A program made the translations under genes and the position numbers. The notes beneath the pieces were generated by a model. The model had not been told where the DNA came from. It worked only from the letters and a program-made list of their open reading frames with translations, and made no database searches. From NCBI GenBank assembly GCA_002205965.3, contig NADL03000039.1, forward strand, positions 522,142 through 586,141: a DNA stretch of 64,000 nucleotides. The letters run 5' to 3'. This document shows, one piece after another, positions 20,997 to 30,484 of the stretch. This stretch comes from Kappaphycus alvarezii (taxonomy: Eukaryota; Rhodophyta; Florideophyceae; Gigartinales; Solieriaceae). Within the stretch, counting starts at the first letter, position 1, and each line of letters starts with the position of its first letter.

Positions 20997-21720
20997 CTGA
21001 GAGATTCTGGTGGCCCGGTATCCATAAGGACGTCTATAACTTCGTGAAAAGCTGCGACAACTGCCAAAAATTCACTCCAATACGGAAGTATAAGACAACT
21101 CTAAGTTTTCCAGTTTCCGGTCTCTTTGAAACCTTCTCAATTGACTTCGCGGCCCGTTCAAGGAAACTTCTTCCGGAAACAAATATCTCCTTATAGGGGT
21201 GGAACATCTTACTGGATGGCCAATAGCAGTTGCAATCGAGGAGGCAAATGCTGAGGTGGTACTGAGATTCATCGAAAAAGAAATAATTGAACCGTTTGGT
21301 CTTCCAAAAAGGATCATCTCGGATAACGCCCTTTGTTTTACTGCAACTTCACTGCTTCGTTTTTTGGAAGAGAAAGGGATTCAGCTGAAGACCGTTCTCG
21401 CATACGCTCCTATGTCCAACGGGAAAGCGGAGAGGATGGTTGGAACCATCAAACGAGCAATATCGAAAACTATGTTGGAGAATGAAATCCAGTGGGAAGA
21501 TGCCTTACCAAAAGTGTTATACGGCTACCGTCGAAGAAGAGGAAGAAATGGACGCTCACCATTCGAGCTAATGTACGGAAGGGCTCCTAGAATGTTACAG
21601 AGAGACATGGAAACAAATATTATCGATGAAGAGAGTAGGGAAGTTGAACTACTGGCCACCGAAGGCTGGAGATCACACCGCGCGCTAACACAGACAAGAA
21701 ATAAGGATGCAGAACCTGCA
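20935..21720 (+). CDS. gypsy-A element I integrase (frameshifted)
   Basis: An HHCC zinc region (FHDELGHWDLE and SCDNCQKF) is split by a frame change near 20,990. The catalytic core has SIDF near 21,145, a missing base in the following GP motif near 21,150 (intact in element III), ISDNALCF near 21,315 and NGKAERMVG near 21,420, giving D-D-E. PFELMYGRAPRM near 21,560 closes the core. The frame continues downstream without a stop into a non-integrase region. The single-base defects may be sequencing errors. Confidence 0.85.
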
Positions 21721-22722
21721 GTCAGAACCTTTTCAGTTGGCTCTAAAGTACTTGTAGTACATGGAAAAGCAATGCAGCAGGCTGTGAAGTGGCCGGCCTT
21801 CCAAACCAAGTACTCGAACCCTTGCATCGTCACGGAGGAAAGACACCCGCACTATCAGCTCTGTTCAAGCTCAGGGAAGAGATCAAGGAGGGCCATCCAT
21901 GCACGTCGTCTGGTCCCTTACCATCAGAGGCCTGAAGAATTCCTTCTCACACAGGACTATGCGCAACCACGGGGCATACTCATCTTTAACTATAGAATGA
22001 TTCCTATGGGAGGAAAAAGGGCCTGGGAATGGATCATCTCGGTTACGCGGGACTACTACGAACTCCACGTAATCATCCATTTCTACATTAATATATGCCT
22101 ATGTTTTCGTACGTTGAACGGACCATTGCTACCTGAAGAAGATTTCCGACTATTAATAAGAGTTCTATTTTCATTCCAAAACGGAAGGTTCACGGAAGCA
22201 GGTCCAGAGTTTGTGGAGGTAATATATCATTACTCTATAGGAAGATATGGAATGGTAGCTGCTGGAGACTTGTCGCAAACGTATCTGAATATTATCCGTC
22301 CAATTTACGTATTTCTCAAGAACAACCAAGACGTGCGACTGAGAGGTTACGCCTTACCCCCGGATATGGAATACAGGCTGGTCCCGTATCCTCTATGGGA
22401 ACCTTACGTTTCTCCGCCACAAATTGGGAACGTTGGAGGCGGCGAGGATCCTCCTGAAGCAGTGATGATGACCAGAGGAGGACCTTCAGGAGACAACAAC
22501 CCGCCCAGAAGAGGTTCCGGTCGTCCCCCGAGAGGACCTCGTGCAGGTCCCAGTACGTCAGGAGCTGGTCGCGGCCATTCATCGGGACCGTCCACCACAA
22601 CTTCATCTCTAGCTTCCTTCACAACCATGCACAGCATACAGTCGGAAGAAGAAGATTATCTTTTTGGCTGCGCAATATCTCCGAGGATGCGAACGATGCG
22701 CAGGTCATTTCTTATTTCATGA
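21721..22722 (+). CDS. Post-integrase region, unknown domain repeat 1 and Pro/Gly linker
   Basis: Continuous with the integrase frame. After a basic segment, a roughly 110-residue domain begins near 22,055 (HFYINICLCFRTLNGPLL) and includes IRVLFSFQNGRF, EVIYHYSIGRYG, NIIRPIYVFL and YPLWEPYVSPP. A disordered linker rich in Gly, Pro, Arg and Ser follows (22,440-22,650). I know of no standard gypsy domain with this pattern: it is not a chromodomain, dUTPase or recognisable envelope, and has no obvious signal peptide or membrane anchor. The domain recurs downstream at 22,719. It is also preserved in element III. Confidence 0.6.
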   Translation, partial: VRTFSVGSKVLVVHGKAMQQAVKWPAFQTKYSNPCIVTEERHPHYQLCSSSGKRSRRAIHARRLVPYHQRPEEFLLTQDYAQPRGILIFNYRMIPMGGKRAWEWIISVTRDYYELHVIIHFYINICLCFRTLNGPLLPEEDFRLLIRVLFSFQNGRFTEAGPEFVEVIYHYSIGRYGMVAAGDLSQTYLNIIRPIYVFLKNNQDVRLRGYALPPDMEYRLVPYPLWEPYVSPPQIGNVGGGEDPPEAVMMTRGGPSGDNNPPRRGSGRPPRGPRAGPSTSGAGRGHSSGPSTTTSSLASFTTMHSIQSEEEDYLFGCAISPRMRTMRRSFLIS

Positions 22723-23093
22723 TAAGCATCTGTTTATGTTTTAGGGCGCTACATGGACCGCACTTATCTTACGAAGATTCGTTCTTGATGATGCGCGTCT
22801 TCTTTTCTTATCGACATCCATTCCTCCGGCATCTTCCAGAAGAGTTTGCATATCACATATATTTTTTCACTCTTGGAAGATTCGGAAGAGTCACGGAAGA
22901 AGAATGTATTCAACCCCACCTCGATGTGATCAAACCAATATATGAGGCTATGCTACAAAGTGAGGTACCAGTAATGCGAACCTACTTTTTAGAGCATCAT
23001 ATTGGTAATCAGTTGCATCCGTACCCGTTTGAGAGACCATACATCTTATCAATAAGACAGCGAACACTAACGGAAGCAGAAGAAGAGCAGTGA
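22719..23093 (+). CDS. Post-integrase unknown domain, repeat 2
   Basis: Starts MISICLCFRALHGPHLSYED and aligns with repeat 1 over its whole length: ICLCFRxLxGPxL, MRVFFSY, IYFFTLGRFG, VIKPIYEAM, TYFLEHHIGNQ, YPFERPY. It ends in an acidic tail at 23,093, 20 nt before the polypurine tract. The frame differs from the preceding ORF by a small indel near 22,690, where element III also differs by one base. Whether repeat 2 is fused to the polyprotein or separately translated is unclear. The duplication itself is clear from the sequence; function unknown. Confidence 0.6.
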   Translation: MISICLCFRALHGPHLSYEDSFLMMRVFFSYRHPFLRHLPEEFAYHIYFFTLGRFGRVTEEECIQPHLDVIKPIYEAMLQSEVPVMRTYFLEHHIGNQLHPYPFERPYILSIRQRTLTEAEEEQ

Positions 23094-23113
23094 CGACCCG
23101 GGACGTTCGCCTT

Positions 23114-23126
23114 GAGAAAGGGGGCG
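23114..23126 (+). other. Polypurine tract
   Basis: GAGAAAGGGGGCG immediately before the 3' LTR start TGTAATACA; the expected plus-strand priming site. Confidence 0.75.
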
Positions 23127-24677
23127 TGTAATACAAAAAATGGTCCTCCCCTCATTTAATACAGGAAATGGTCCTCCCTTCACGTAATACAGGAAATGGT
23201 CCTCCCTTCACGTAAGACAGGAAATGGTCCTCCCCTCGTGTAATCCAGCAACCTACAACGATCCCGCCCCTAACTTCTCCAACCGTCATTTCCAAATTTA
23301 CTTCCATTTTATCTAGATATTTTTATACTGTATTTAACCCTCTGAATCGACCCCGAATCAAGTCCCTTTTCCCTTTTAGCTTACCTCCTCCTCCAAATTC
23401 GCCTTTTTTTGAGAAGAAGGGCGCAAATGCACTATTGCAAAATCCCTTGCAGATTTATTTTACCTATTCCTAATCTATAGAACCTGCCCCGGGAGCCTAT
23501 TTAAACCCCTTTATTCTAAGTTCCAAATGCCCCCGATCATTTTACTCATCACCCCTCTCCCCCCACACACCCAAAGCACCCCACATTGCCTCCTGTTCCC
23601 CAACTCTATCACAATGAGCAACCTTCGCCCCTCTGTCCCTATTTCCAAAAACCGCCCTTCCCGTTCCATCAATGGCCTTCGTCTCGCCGCCTACGGGCCA
23701 ACCGATGCCGACGACTACATCCGGCGGCAAACAAAGAAGCAAATCATCGAGTTCGTGCGCCGCCTCTTCATAGAAGAAGAAGCGAGGGAGGTAAGTCCGG
23801 GAGAGGCTGAGAAGGTCGAGGAGGAGAGCGGGGAGTCCTTCGAGGAATGGTTAGCCCCTGAGCTAGTGTACGAGGATCAGGAAGATGAGGATGAGGAGGA
23901 TGAGGAGGATGAGGAGGATGAGGAGAGAGATGAGGAGGAGGAGATGAGGAGGATGAGAGGATGAGGAAGAAGAGGATGAGGAGGAGGAGGAGGAGGAGGA
24001 TGAGGAAGATGAGGCAACAGGGGGCATGGAAAGTGTTGGACCGGTGGGGCCTGGAATAGAGAGTATGGATCAAGTTGTGCCCACGATGGAACCGGATGGA
24101 GATATCTTTAGTAGTCTAGATATCTCCCAGGGGGAAATAGAGAGTTGTGAGCCATTCGCAGATATTTGTGGGGACTGCTTGGACAGCATGGATATTTTAG
24201 AGGAGTTGTTTGGATCTGATTTAGAGAATGGGAAATAAGAGGACCAAATTAATTGTTAGTTTCTTAAGTATCTTTTGCTTAGAGTATATTGTCCACACAA
24301 AGTATTTTTATGCATTTCTTAGTATCTTCTGTAGTTTTGTTCGGACTTTAGGGGTAGCCAAAAGTCTATATAAGCTGAGTAAACTGCTTCCTCATGGAGA
24401 GGTCAAGCAAGTTGGCAGACAACTTCAAGCCAAGTCCCGAGTAGTAGGAAGTTGAGAGTCAACTTCAGACCCAAGAAAACTTTTCTTACGCTGTCGCAGA
24501 GCGTCAGTGGTAGACCCTGCCCCTTTTATACTTGCTTGTAGCTTCTCAACTCTCTTCTATATACACTCCCTTTTGTTCGTTCAACAATACCACGGCAGCA
24601 CTTTTGTCGCTCGCAACACCTCCTTCTCAGGGTAATTGGTTCTGAGGATCTCCTCCCCCGCCGATTTACCCCTATCA
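23127..24677 (+). repeat. 3' LTR of gypsy-A element I
   Basis: 1,551 bp. Same sequence as the 5' LTR apart from a shorter microsatellite and scattered one-base indels, mostly in homopolymers. I saw no convincing substitutions outside the microsatellite. Confidence 0.95.
23614..24238 (+). CDS. U3-encoded acidic protein ORF (3' LTR copy)
   Basis: Same protein as at 15,937. The 3' copy is the one transcribed within genomic RNA, because U3 lies before R at the 3' end. The N-terminal frame runs to 23,964 through the Asp/Glu repeat; the conserved C-terminal segment (24,026-24,238) is in another frame here, again because of repeat length. Coding in U3 recalls the U3-encoded accessory gene of mouse mammary tumour virus in position only; no sequence relationship is claimed. 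Confidence 0.5.
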
Positions 24678-24682
24678 AACCC

Positions 24683-25600
24683 TGTCGAAAACAAGCTGCA
24701 AAGAGGAGAAAGGCATAATCCTTACCAAATTACCATAACCCTGAATGGTGAAGGAGTGATCAAGAATGGGCTCCAATGCTGATAAGCCCGTAAGGCTAAT
24801 AAAATCAGCAAAAGAAACTGAGAGGACATCAAGAGCTCCGACTGCCGATCCAGCTTCCCTTGTCGGAAAGACTTCTAAAGCGAGCTTGATAACCGAAACT
24901 ATCTTTTCGACGTGACCTATTGAGAAAACAGGGAGACTGCCATTATCTCGGCGCCTTGACTCCACTTCACCAACTGAATCGCTCTGAGGTTTTGGCAGGC
25001 ACCTTATTCTTTCAGCTCGAAGCGCGCAGAGGACGTACTCAGTATTTTCGCGAAGTTATGAGCGGAAGGGGTTCTGTAGGCATAGGATCACGAGGACCCA
25101 TACCCATGATTGCTAAATGAATGGAAATGTATCGTAATGTCGCTTTCATAATGCTTGGCATCACTGCATTTGATGAAATGGATGTTTTCAGGCGACACCA
25201 CAAGTTGTAATCAACAACAGCCCCCAATTGACACTTCGGTTTGATTTTGCTATCATGTATACTCATGAATTCGGATTCACATCGTCAATAGGTAAGGTTT
25301 CTCCAATACTGTACCCTTCCAACACTTCGAGCAGCGGAGAGTAGGCAGCGGAAAGGTAGCACGTCCCTAATTCGGCGGGTATCATCAATTCCCGGTCACT
25401 TTCGCCAACAGGAATGTGAATGGTCTTTGATTTTCCTCCGTAACGATCTGAAGATTCGAAGATCACGAAATTGTGGTATCCTTTCTTCACAAGTTGTTGG
25501 GAGGCAAAAAGAATCCCGGAAGGCCCAGCTCCTAACACTGCGATCCTTGCATTTCGGTCTTGGGAAACTTATCGACAATGTGAGGTTGTTTCATGAGCAT
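24683..25600 (-). pseudogene. Flavin amine-oxidase-like gene, N-terminal part
   Basis: Begins on the minus strand with a Rossmann FAD-binding motif, RIAVLGAGPSGIL, near 25,530, followed by FVIFESSDRYGGKS, typical of the flavin amine oxidase/NAD(P)-binding-8 families. Next is MIPAELGTCYLSAAYSPLL near 25,360. A middle segment at 25,040-25,260 is in another frame. The segment ending in SFTIQGYG (24,735-24,965) runs up to the element I target site at 24,678-24,682. A candidate short intron (24,696-24,733, GTAATTTGG...TTTGCAG) lies just before the insertion. The reading continues past the insertion at 15,445. The start region overlaps, in another frame, the end of the C-terminal piece to the right. 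Confidence 0.6.
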
Positions 25601-26283
25601 GGCTTGATAGAGATAGCAGTGGAGAACAGATTCAAAACAAGTGAACGAAGATATATAAAGGGTTCGATTTTTGGCCTGGCTTTCAATAATCTTCCACGGC
25701 ATTCCCTGCATCAAATGCTCGGTACCAAAATGGGGAAAGTAGTCAACAGTCAGCTTGCATGCAGGTTCCGATTCATGCATGAACGACTTATCCCAATTAA
25801 CCATGAATACTCTTCCAAGCCGCAATAAACTTTCTTCATCTGTTGATCAAAGACTTTCCCTATTTCATCTTTGTCGATTCCATGAAAAGGTTTATCCTCA
25901 ATATGGTATCTGGTGATCCATGAAGAGTCAGTTGGTAGATCTTCATAGTTTTTGCAGCGTGTGACAAGTTCGTCGCGATATGCATACATGCCTCCGTTTC
26001 GTTCTGCCAGAATATCGGTGCTGATTCGAACCTTGGACCTCCTGTGGTTTTTATTGCTCATACCATCGCCAGTAAACTTAACATTGACAAGTGCTGTGTG
26101 AAACGTTGACGAAACCAAAGTTTGATTGATAAAATTTTCCAGATCTGTCCTTTCCTCAATTTCGACCATCCTTGGGTCGCAGGCGATCACGACGAAGTCG
26201 AAAGTTTCAGTCATTACGTTTCCACCTTGACTAGAAGATGAAATGGTAACTTTCTCAGACTGGAGACCACCATGGTCGCTCAG
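25556..26283 (-). pseudogene. Flavin amine-oxidase-like gene, C-terminal part, lying upstream of the N-terminal part
   Basis: Reads AELSDHGGLQSEKVTI, then FDFVVIACDPRM near 26,190, TALVNVKFTG, and after a frame break near 25,800, ACKLTVDYFPHFG near 25,750, GMPWKIIESQ, RTLYISSFTCFESVL near 25,650. These match the second half of FAD amine-oxidase-like proteins (late FAD-contact region and conserved C-terminus). This piece starts roughly where the N-terminal piece stops (near 14,870), so together they could make one gene, but the genomic order is C-part then N-part. Either two tandem paralogs were truncated or one gene was permuted by rearrangement. A possible exon start is near 26,283. Confidence 0.6.
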
Positions 26284-27498
26284 TTCGGCTAAGCTTCAGA
26301 AAGGCTGACGACTTCTTGATTTTGGCAGGGATCCAGTTGTTGAGAACACCTCACTTTGAACTTAGCTGGAGGAGTGACACTGAAGATTTCAAGTTGCAAT
26401 GGATGGATGGCAAGGAGATTTTTGTTGGTTTCGAAGCGAGGAGATGGGGGATGTCTTCCTGAGCAGGACAAGAAGGTTAAAATCCAGTAGCTATTTTCCA
26501 TCAGTACGAGTAATGAATACAGTAGCCAGCAAGTGTTATTTAAACCATTTTGTACGACACCCGTTTTTGGCCTAAAACTGTTGTACAGTAGATGGTAAAC
26601 ATTCCAATAGATAGTTTCAAGCGTAAAGGAGTATAGCTAGTAAACGTGCAAACGCACATATTCAAACGTTTCGTGCGGGAAATAAGGAATACCGTACGTT
26701 CCCAGAGAATTGACGATAATTTGAACGTTAGCCATGGATGCCTGTCCAATGAAGAGGGTATTACAGTACAATACAAAACGGTTGCACAAATACAGAGATA
26801 AGTCTAGCTTGCATTATTTTGAAATAATTATTCACAACTAACCCGGAACTCTAGTCTCTAGATGCGCAAAAGTACTACCAAAACCATTTCCCGGGCAATT
26901 CATCTTGGAATGGACTGTTGGGAGATAATCCAAAAAATTATCCAATCACTCCCTTCCCCGGAAGACTTCCCGTGTCCAGAAATGACCGTTTGACATTTCT
27001 AATCAGTAAGAAGTTCACATTTCAAGTATACACACACTACATACTGTACAAGTTCATTGGGTATCAGTCATGTTACCTGTTACAGTAATGGGCCCCTGAG
27101 CTCCCCTCTTCAAAACATCCTTCCATTCCGGCGGTTGTCGTTCTTACCATATGGAAGAGAAACAAAATTTAGGTTTGAAATACTAATAAATTTTTCTTTA
27201 GGGTCAAACACAGCGAAACATATTTTTCAATCATTAGAAGACCCAAACCTTTCCTTGCCCCACTCGTGAAATTTGGGAAAATTTGGTCGTTTTTACTGTT
27301 GGAAGGAATATTCGATCTAATCGTCAAATCTAAGGTAGGAAAATTTAATTCAGCTCTATTTTTTCTGTCATCATCATCTGGTGACTAGTGGGTAGTCCCT
27401 ATATTCCCTCAAAGCCGCCCCTATCACACAACCACCAGAAGACATTTATGGGCAGGCGTCAGCTGGGGGCACGGGCGAGGTTAGTAAGCTTGGCATTT
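26284..27498. other. Unassigned intergenic sequence left of element II
   Basis: No convincing gene. A roughly 45-bp stretch near 27,275-27,325 is a weak match to the inverted-repeat end at 34,150-34,195. A roughly 105-bp stretch at 27,377-27,480 matches 33,290-33,392 on the other side of element II. The target duplication copy CATTT is at 27,494-27,498. Confidence 0.5.
27377..27480 (+). repeat. Direct repeat flanking element II (left copy)
   Basis: About three-quarters identical by eye to 33,290-33,392; both contain GCCGCCCCTATCAC and a GGGCAGxCGTCAxCTGGG motif. Not part of the LTRs. Confidence 0.65.
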
Positions 27499-28061
27499 TG
27501 ATAGGGTAAATCGGCGAGAAAAGAGATCTTCAGAACCAATTACCCTGAGAAGGAGGTGTTGCGAGCGACAAAAGTTCTACCGTGGTATTGTTGAACGAAC
27601 AAAAGAGAGTGTATATAGAAGAGAGTTGAGAAAGCTAAAAGCAAGTATAAAAGGAGCAGGGCCTACCACTGACGATCTGCGACTAGCGTAAGAAAAAGTT
27701 TTCTTGGGTCTGAAGTTGACTCAACTTCCTACTTCTCGGGACTTGGCTTGAAGTTGTCTGCCAACTTCCTTTATGCTTTGTGTTTGACTTAACTTGTTGA
27801 GCGCCCCGCTCGGGTATGCTGGCTCCCAAGTAGTCCTACCATTTCATGCAAACAGCCCCTTATATAGAGCTTTCAACCCTCACATTCTGTAGCACCTATA
27901 CAGTACCTATGTGCCAAATCTGCACCGCCACAGTACAGTGCAAGCATCCCTCTAAAAAAATTGAAAATATAATTGAAAGTACAGTGGCAGCTCAGCCAGC
28001 GCAGCATGCCAACTCAGCCAGCACAGCATGCCAAAGAATATCTACAATTTTCATTATATCA
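27499..28061 (-). repeat. 3' LTR of element II
   Basis: 563 bp, begins (minus strand) TGATATAATGAAAATTG at 28,061 and ends ACCCTATCA at 27,499. The polypurine tract CGAGGGGGCG lies just before it at 28,062-28,071. Contains CTATATAAGG as TATA. Confidence 0.92.
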
Positions 28062-30484
28062 CGCCCCCTCGCTCAAGACGAACGTCCCGACTCGTCATCA
28101 TTCCTCTTATGTTTCTATTAATGTAAGTTGCCTTATTGTTAAAACATGATCCTTTCAATGAATAGGGATGCAGTTGATTACCTATAAAATATTCCAAAAA
28201 GTAGGTGCGCGTTTGATAGTTCCAATCATCTTTTTGGTTTTCCCGTTTGACATAAGAGCGTAGTCGAGAACTGTCTTCCTCTGAATCCCTTTCTCTTCCT
28301 AAAAACGAAGCAGTGAAATTGCAGTAAAACAAAGGGCGTTATCCAGATTATCCTTTTTGGAAAACCAAACAGTTCAATTATTTCTTTTTCGATGAATCTC
28401 AGGACCACTTCAGCATTGATCTCCTCACCTGCAACTGCTATTGGCCATCCAATTAGATGTTTTACCGCTATAAGGAGATATTTGTTTCCGGAAGATGTTT
28501 CTTTGAATGGGCCAGCAAAGTCAATTGAGAATGTTTCAAAAAGACAAGAAACTGGAAAGCTTAGAGTTGTCTTATACTTCCGTATTGGAGTGAATTTTTG
28601 GCAGTTGTCGCAGCTTTTCACGAAATTATAGACGTCCTTATAGATACCGGCCACCAGAATCTCGCAGTTACGAAATTTTTTGGTTGTTTCGAGATCCCAA
28701 TGCCCTAGATCATCATGAAAGTCCTCAAGATCTTCATTCTTTCTTTCAAAGGGGCCACTAGCGGGGACCGGCTTTAGTGTGCCGGAAGAGTTTCCCATTC
28801 CACAATGTAAAAGCCTTTTGATTCCTGCGTACCCAATTTCTGTGTTCAAGATCAACTTTCTCATTTCTAGTCCATCGAGGAATTTGATCAGTCCGTAAAT
28901 ATTAGCTTCATACTCGTTATAGTTCGGCAACTGCAACTCGGCGACTCCGACGATGTCCTCCGAAGCTTTTTCATTTGGAATCAGTGCGTCCTCAAGCGGG
29001 ATAGGTAATCGGCAGGCTGATTATTGCGTCCGGGTCTAGTACACAATTTCAAACCGATATTCTGCGAAAATGTCGAGCCATCGGGCCAAGCGGTGATGTA
29101 CATCCTTCTTTTGGAATGCTGTTTTAAAGTGCCTGGTGATCAGTTATCAAGACAAATTTCTCAGTGATAAAAGGTATACGCGAACTTTTTCAGCGCGAAG
29201 ACGACAGCAGCGCTTCTTTCCGCAGACTGAGGTATCTCTTTTCTGCATCGTTCAGAGTTCGGCTTGCGAATTGAACAGGGTGTAGTCTTCCGTTTTCATC
29301 TTTTTGAGACAAAACGGCACCCAAAGACCGTTCTGAGGCATCTGTCTCCACAACGAATGGTCTCTTGAAATCTGGGTACATGAGAACTGGGGGACACATA
29401 GCTTATCTTTAAGCTCCTTAAATGCAGTTTCCATTTCCTTGTTCCAGTGAAATTTTCCGTTCTTCGTAGTGCTGGCATGTAACGGTGCTGCAGTCTTGGC
29501 GAAATCTTTGATAAATCTTCTGTAATATGAGGCCAGTCCTAAGAAGCTTCGGACCTCCGTCTTTGAAGCGGGCCTTGGTGCCAACTTTATTTTTTTCGTT
29601 TTCTCTGGATCCACTCTAATTCCCTCTTGGTCGACGATATGGCCGAGTAATTGGATAGAAGTTTTCGCAAAGAAGCATTTGCTCAACTTAATTTTCAAGC
29701 TTTACTCCGATATCCTCTCCACAACTGTCTTGACGTGCGAGATGTGCTGATCCAATGTTTCTGAGAATATGACGACATCATCGATATAGACTCTTGCGAA
29801 TGGAAGTCCTTTCAAACCTCGTTCATCATTCTTCGGAATGTAGCTAATGCATTCATGAGACCAAAAGGCATCGCTTCGAACCTGAAAGTACCGGCTTTGC
29901 TGGTAAATGTTTTTTTTCCTTACATTTTTCATCCAATGGAATCTGCCAATAGCCAGTGTAAAGGTCAATTGAGGTGAAATATCTCCCGTCCTTCAGGTCC
30001 TCGAGGATCTCCTCCATGTTCGGAATCGGAAATCGATCGGGTATCATTCTCTGGTTCAGTTGTCGGTAATCGACGCAAAAACGCAGCTTTCCATCCTTCT
30101 TTGGTGCGACCACAACTGGAAACGACCATGGGGATGAAACTGGTCGAATAATATCATTTTCAGCATACTTGGAACATTTTCTGAGATAAATTGGTCATAT
30201 TTTGGCGGTTGACGTCTAGGCTTGTGGTAAATCGGTTGAGGGTCGGTAAGTTCGAACGAGTGAGTAACCGGTACACTTGCTTGTCTTAAATCTGAAACGC
30301 TCCATGCAATTACTTCGGAAGATGTTAACATGTCGGATATTTTCAGTGAGGCGGGGGCGGGAAGGTGCTGCACTTTTCCTTGGATTTCCGCCACTTGGCG
30401 CCCTTTTTCTTCTTGATCCTCAACCTCAATATTTTGAAGGACCTCTTCCGTCGTGCTCACATCTTCATATATGGAATTCGACAT
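28062..30484 (-). pseudogene. Element II pol: RT, RNase H, integrase, residual domain 2
   Basis: RT DYRQLNQRMIPDRFPIP near 30,050 and VYIDDVVIF near 29,790; RNase H TDASERSLGAVLSQ near 29,330; integrase zinc and core at 28,226-28,936 with SIDFAGP intact. The reading from the linker through the start of RT (30,484 down to 30,056) is continuous with gag, showing that the gag-pol frame break in element I is secondary. Other single-base frame breaks are present. After integrase only RTYFLEYFIGNQLHPY of domain repeat 2 remains. Confidence 0.88.

Larger units (their letters stand above)
15451..24677 (+). mobile_element. gypsy-A element I, near full-length Ty3/gypsy retrotransposon
   Basis: A complete LTR element: 5' LTR 15,451-17,047, internal region 17,048-23,126, 3' LTR 23,127-24,677. 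LTRs begin TGTAATACA and end CCCCTATCA. The target duplication AACCC lies at 15,446-15,450 and 24,678-24,682. The two LTRs are almost identical except for one-base indels and microsatellite length, so insertion is recent. It interrupts a minus-strand amine-oxidase-like gene. The internal region encodes Gag, protease, RT, RNase H, integrase and a duplicated extra domain. A few single-base indels break the frame, most of them shown by comparison with elements II and III. Confidence 0.95.

Noticed and set aside
22055..23093. Envelope gene making gypsy-A an errantivirus-like element
   Set aside because: No signal peptide, furin-like site or transmembrane segment is visible, and the two-repeat structure does not resemble an envelope protein.
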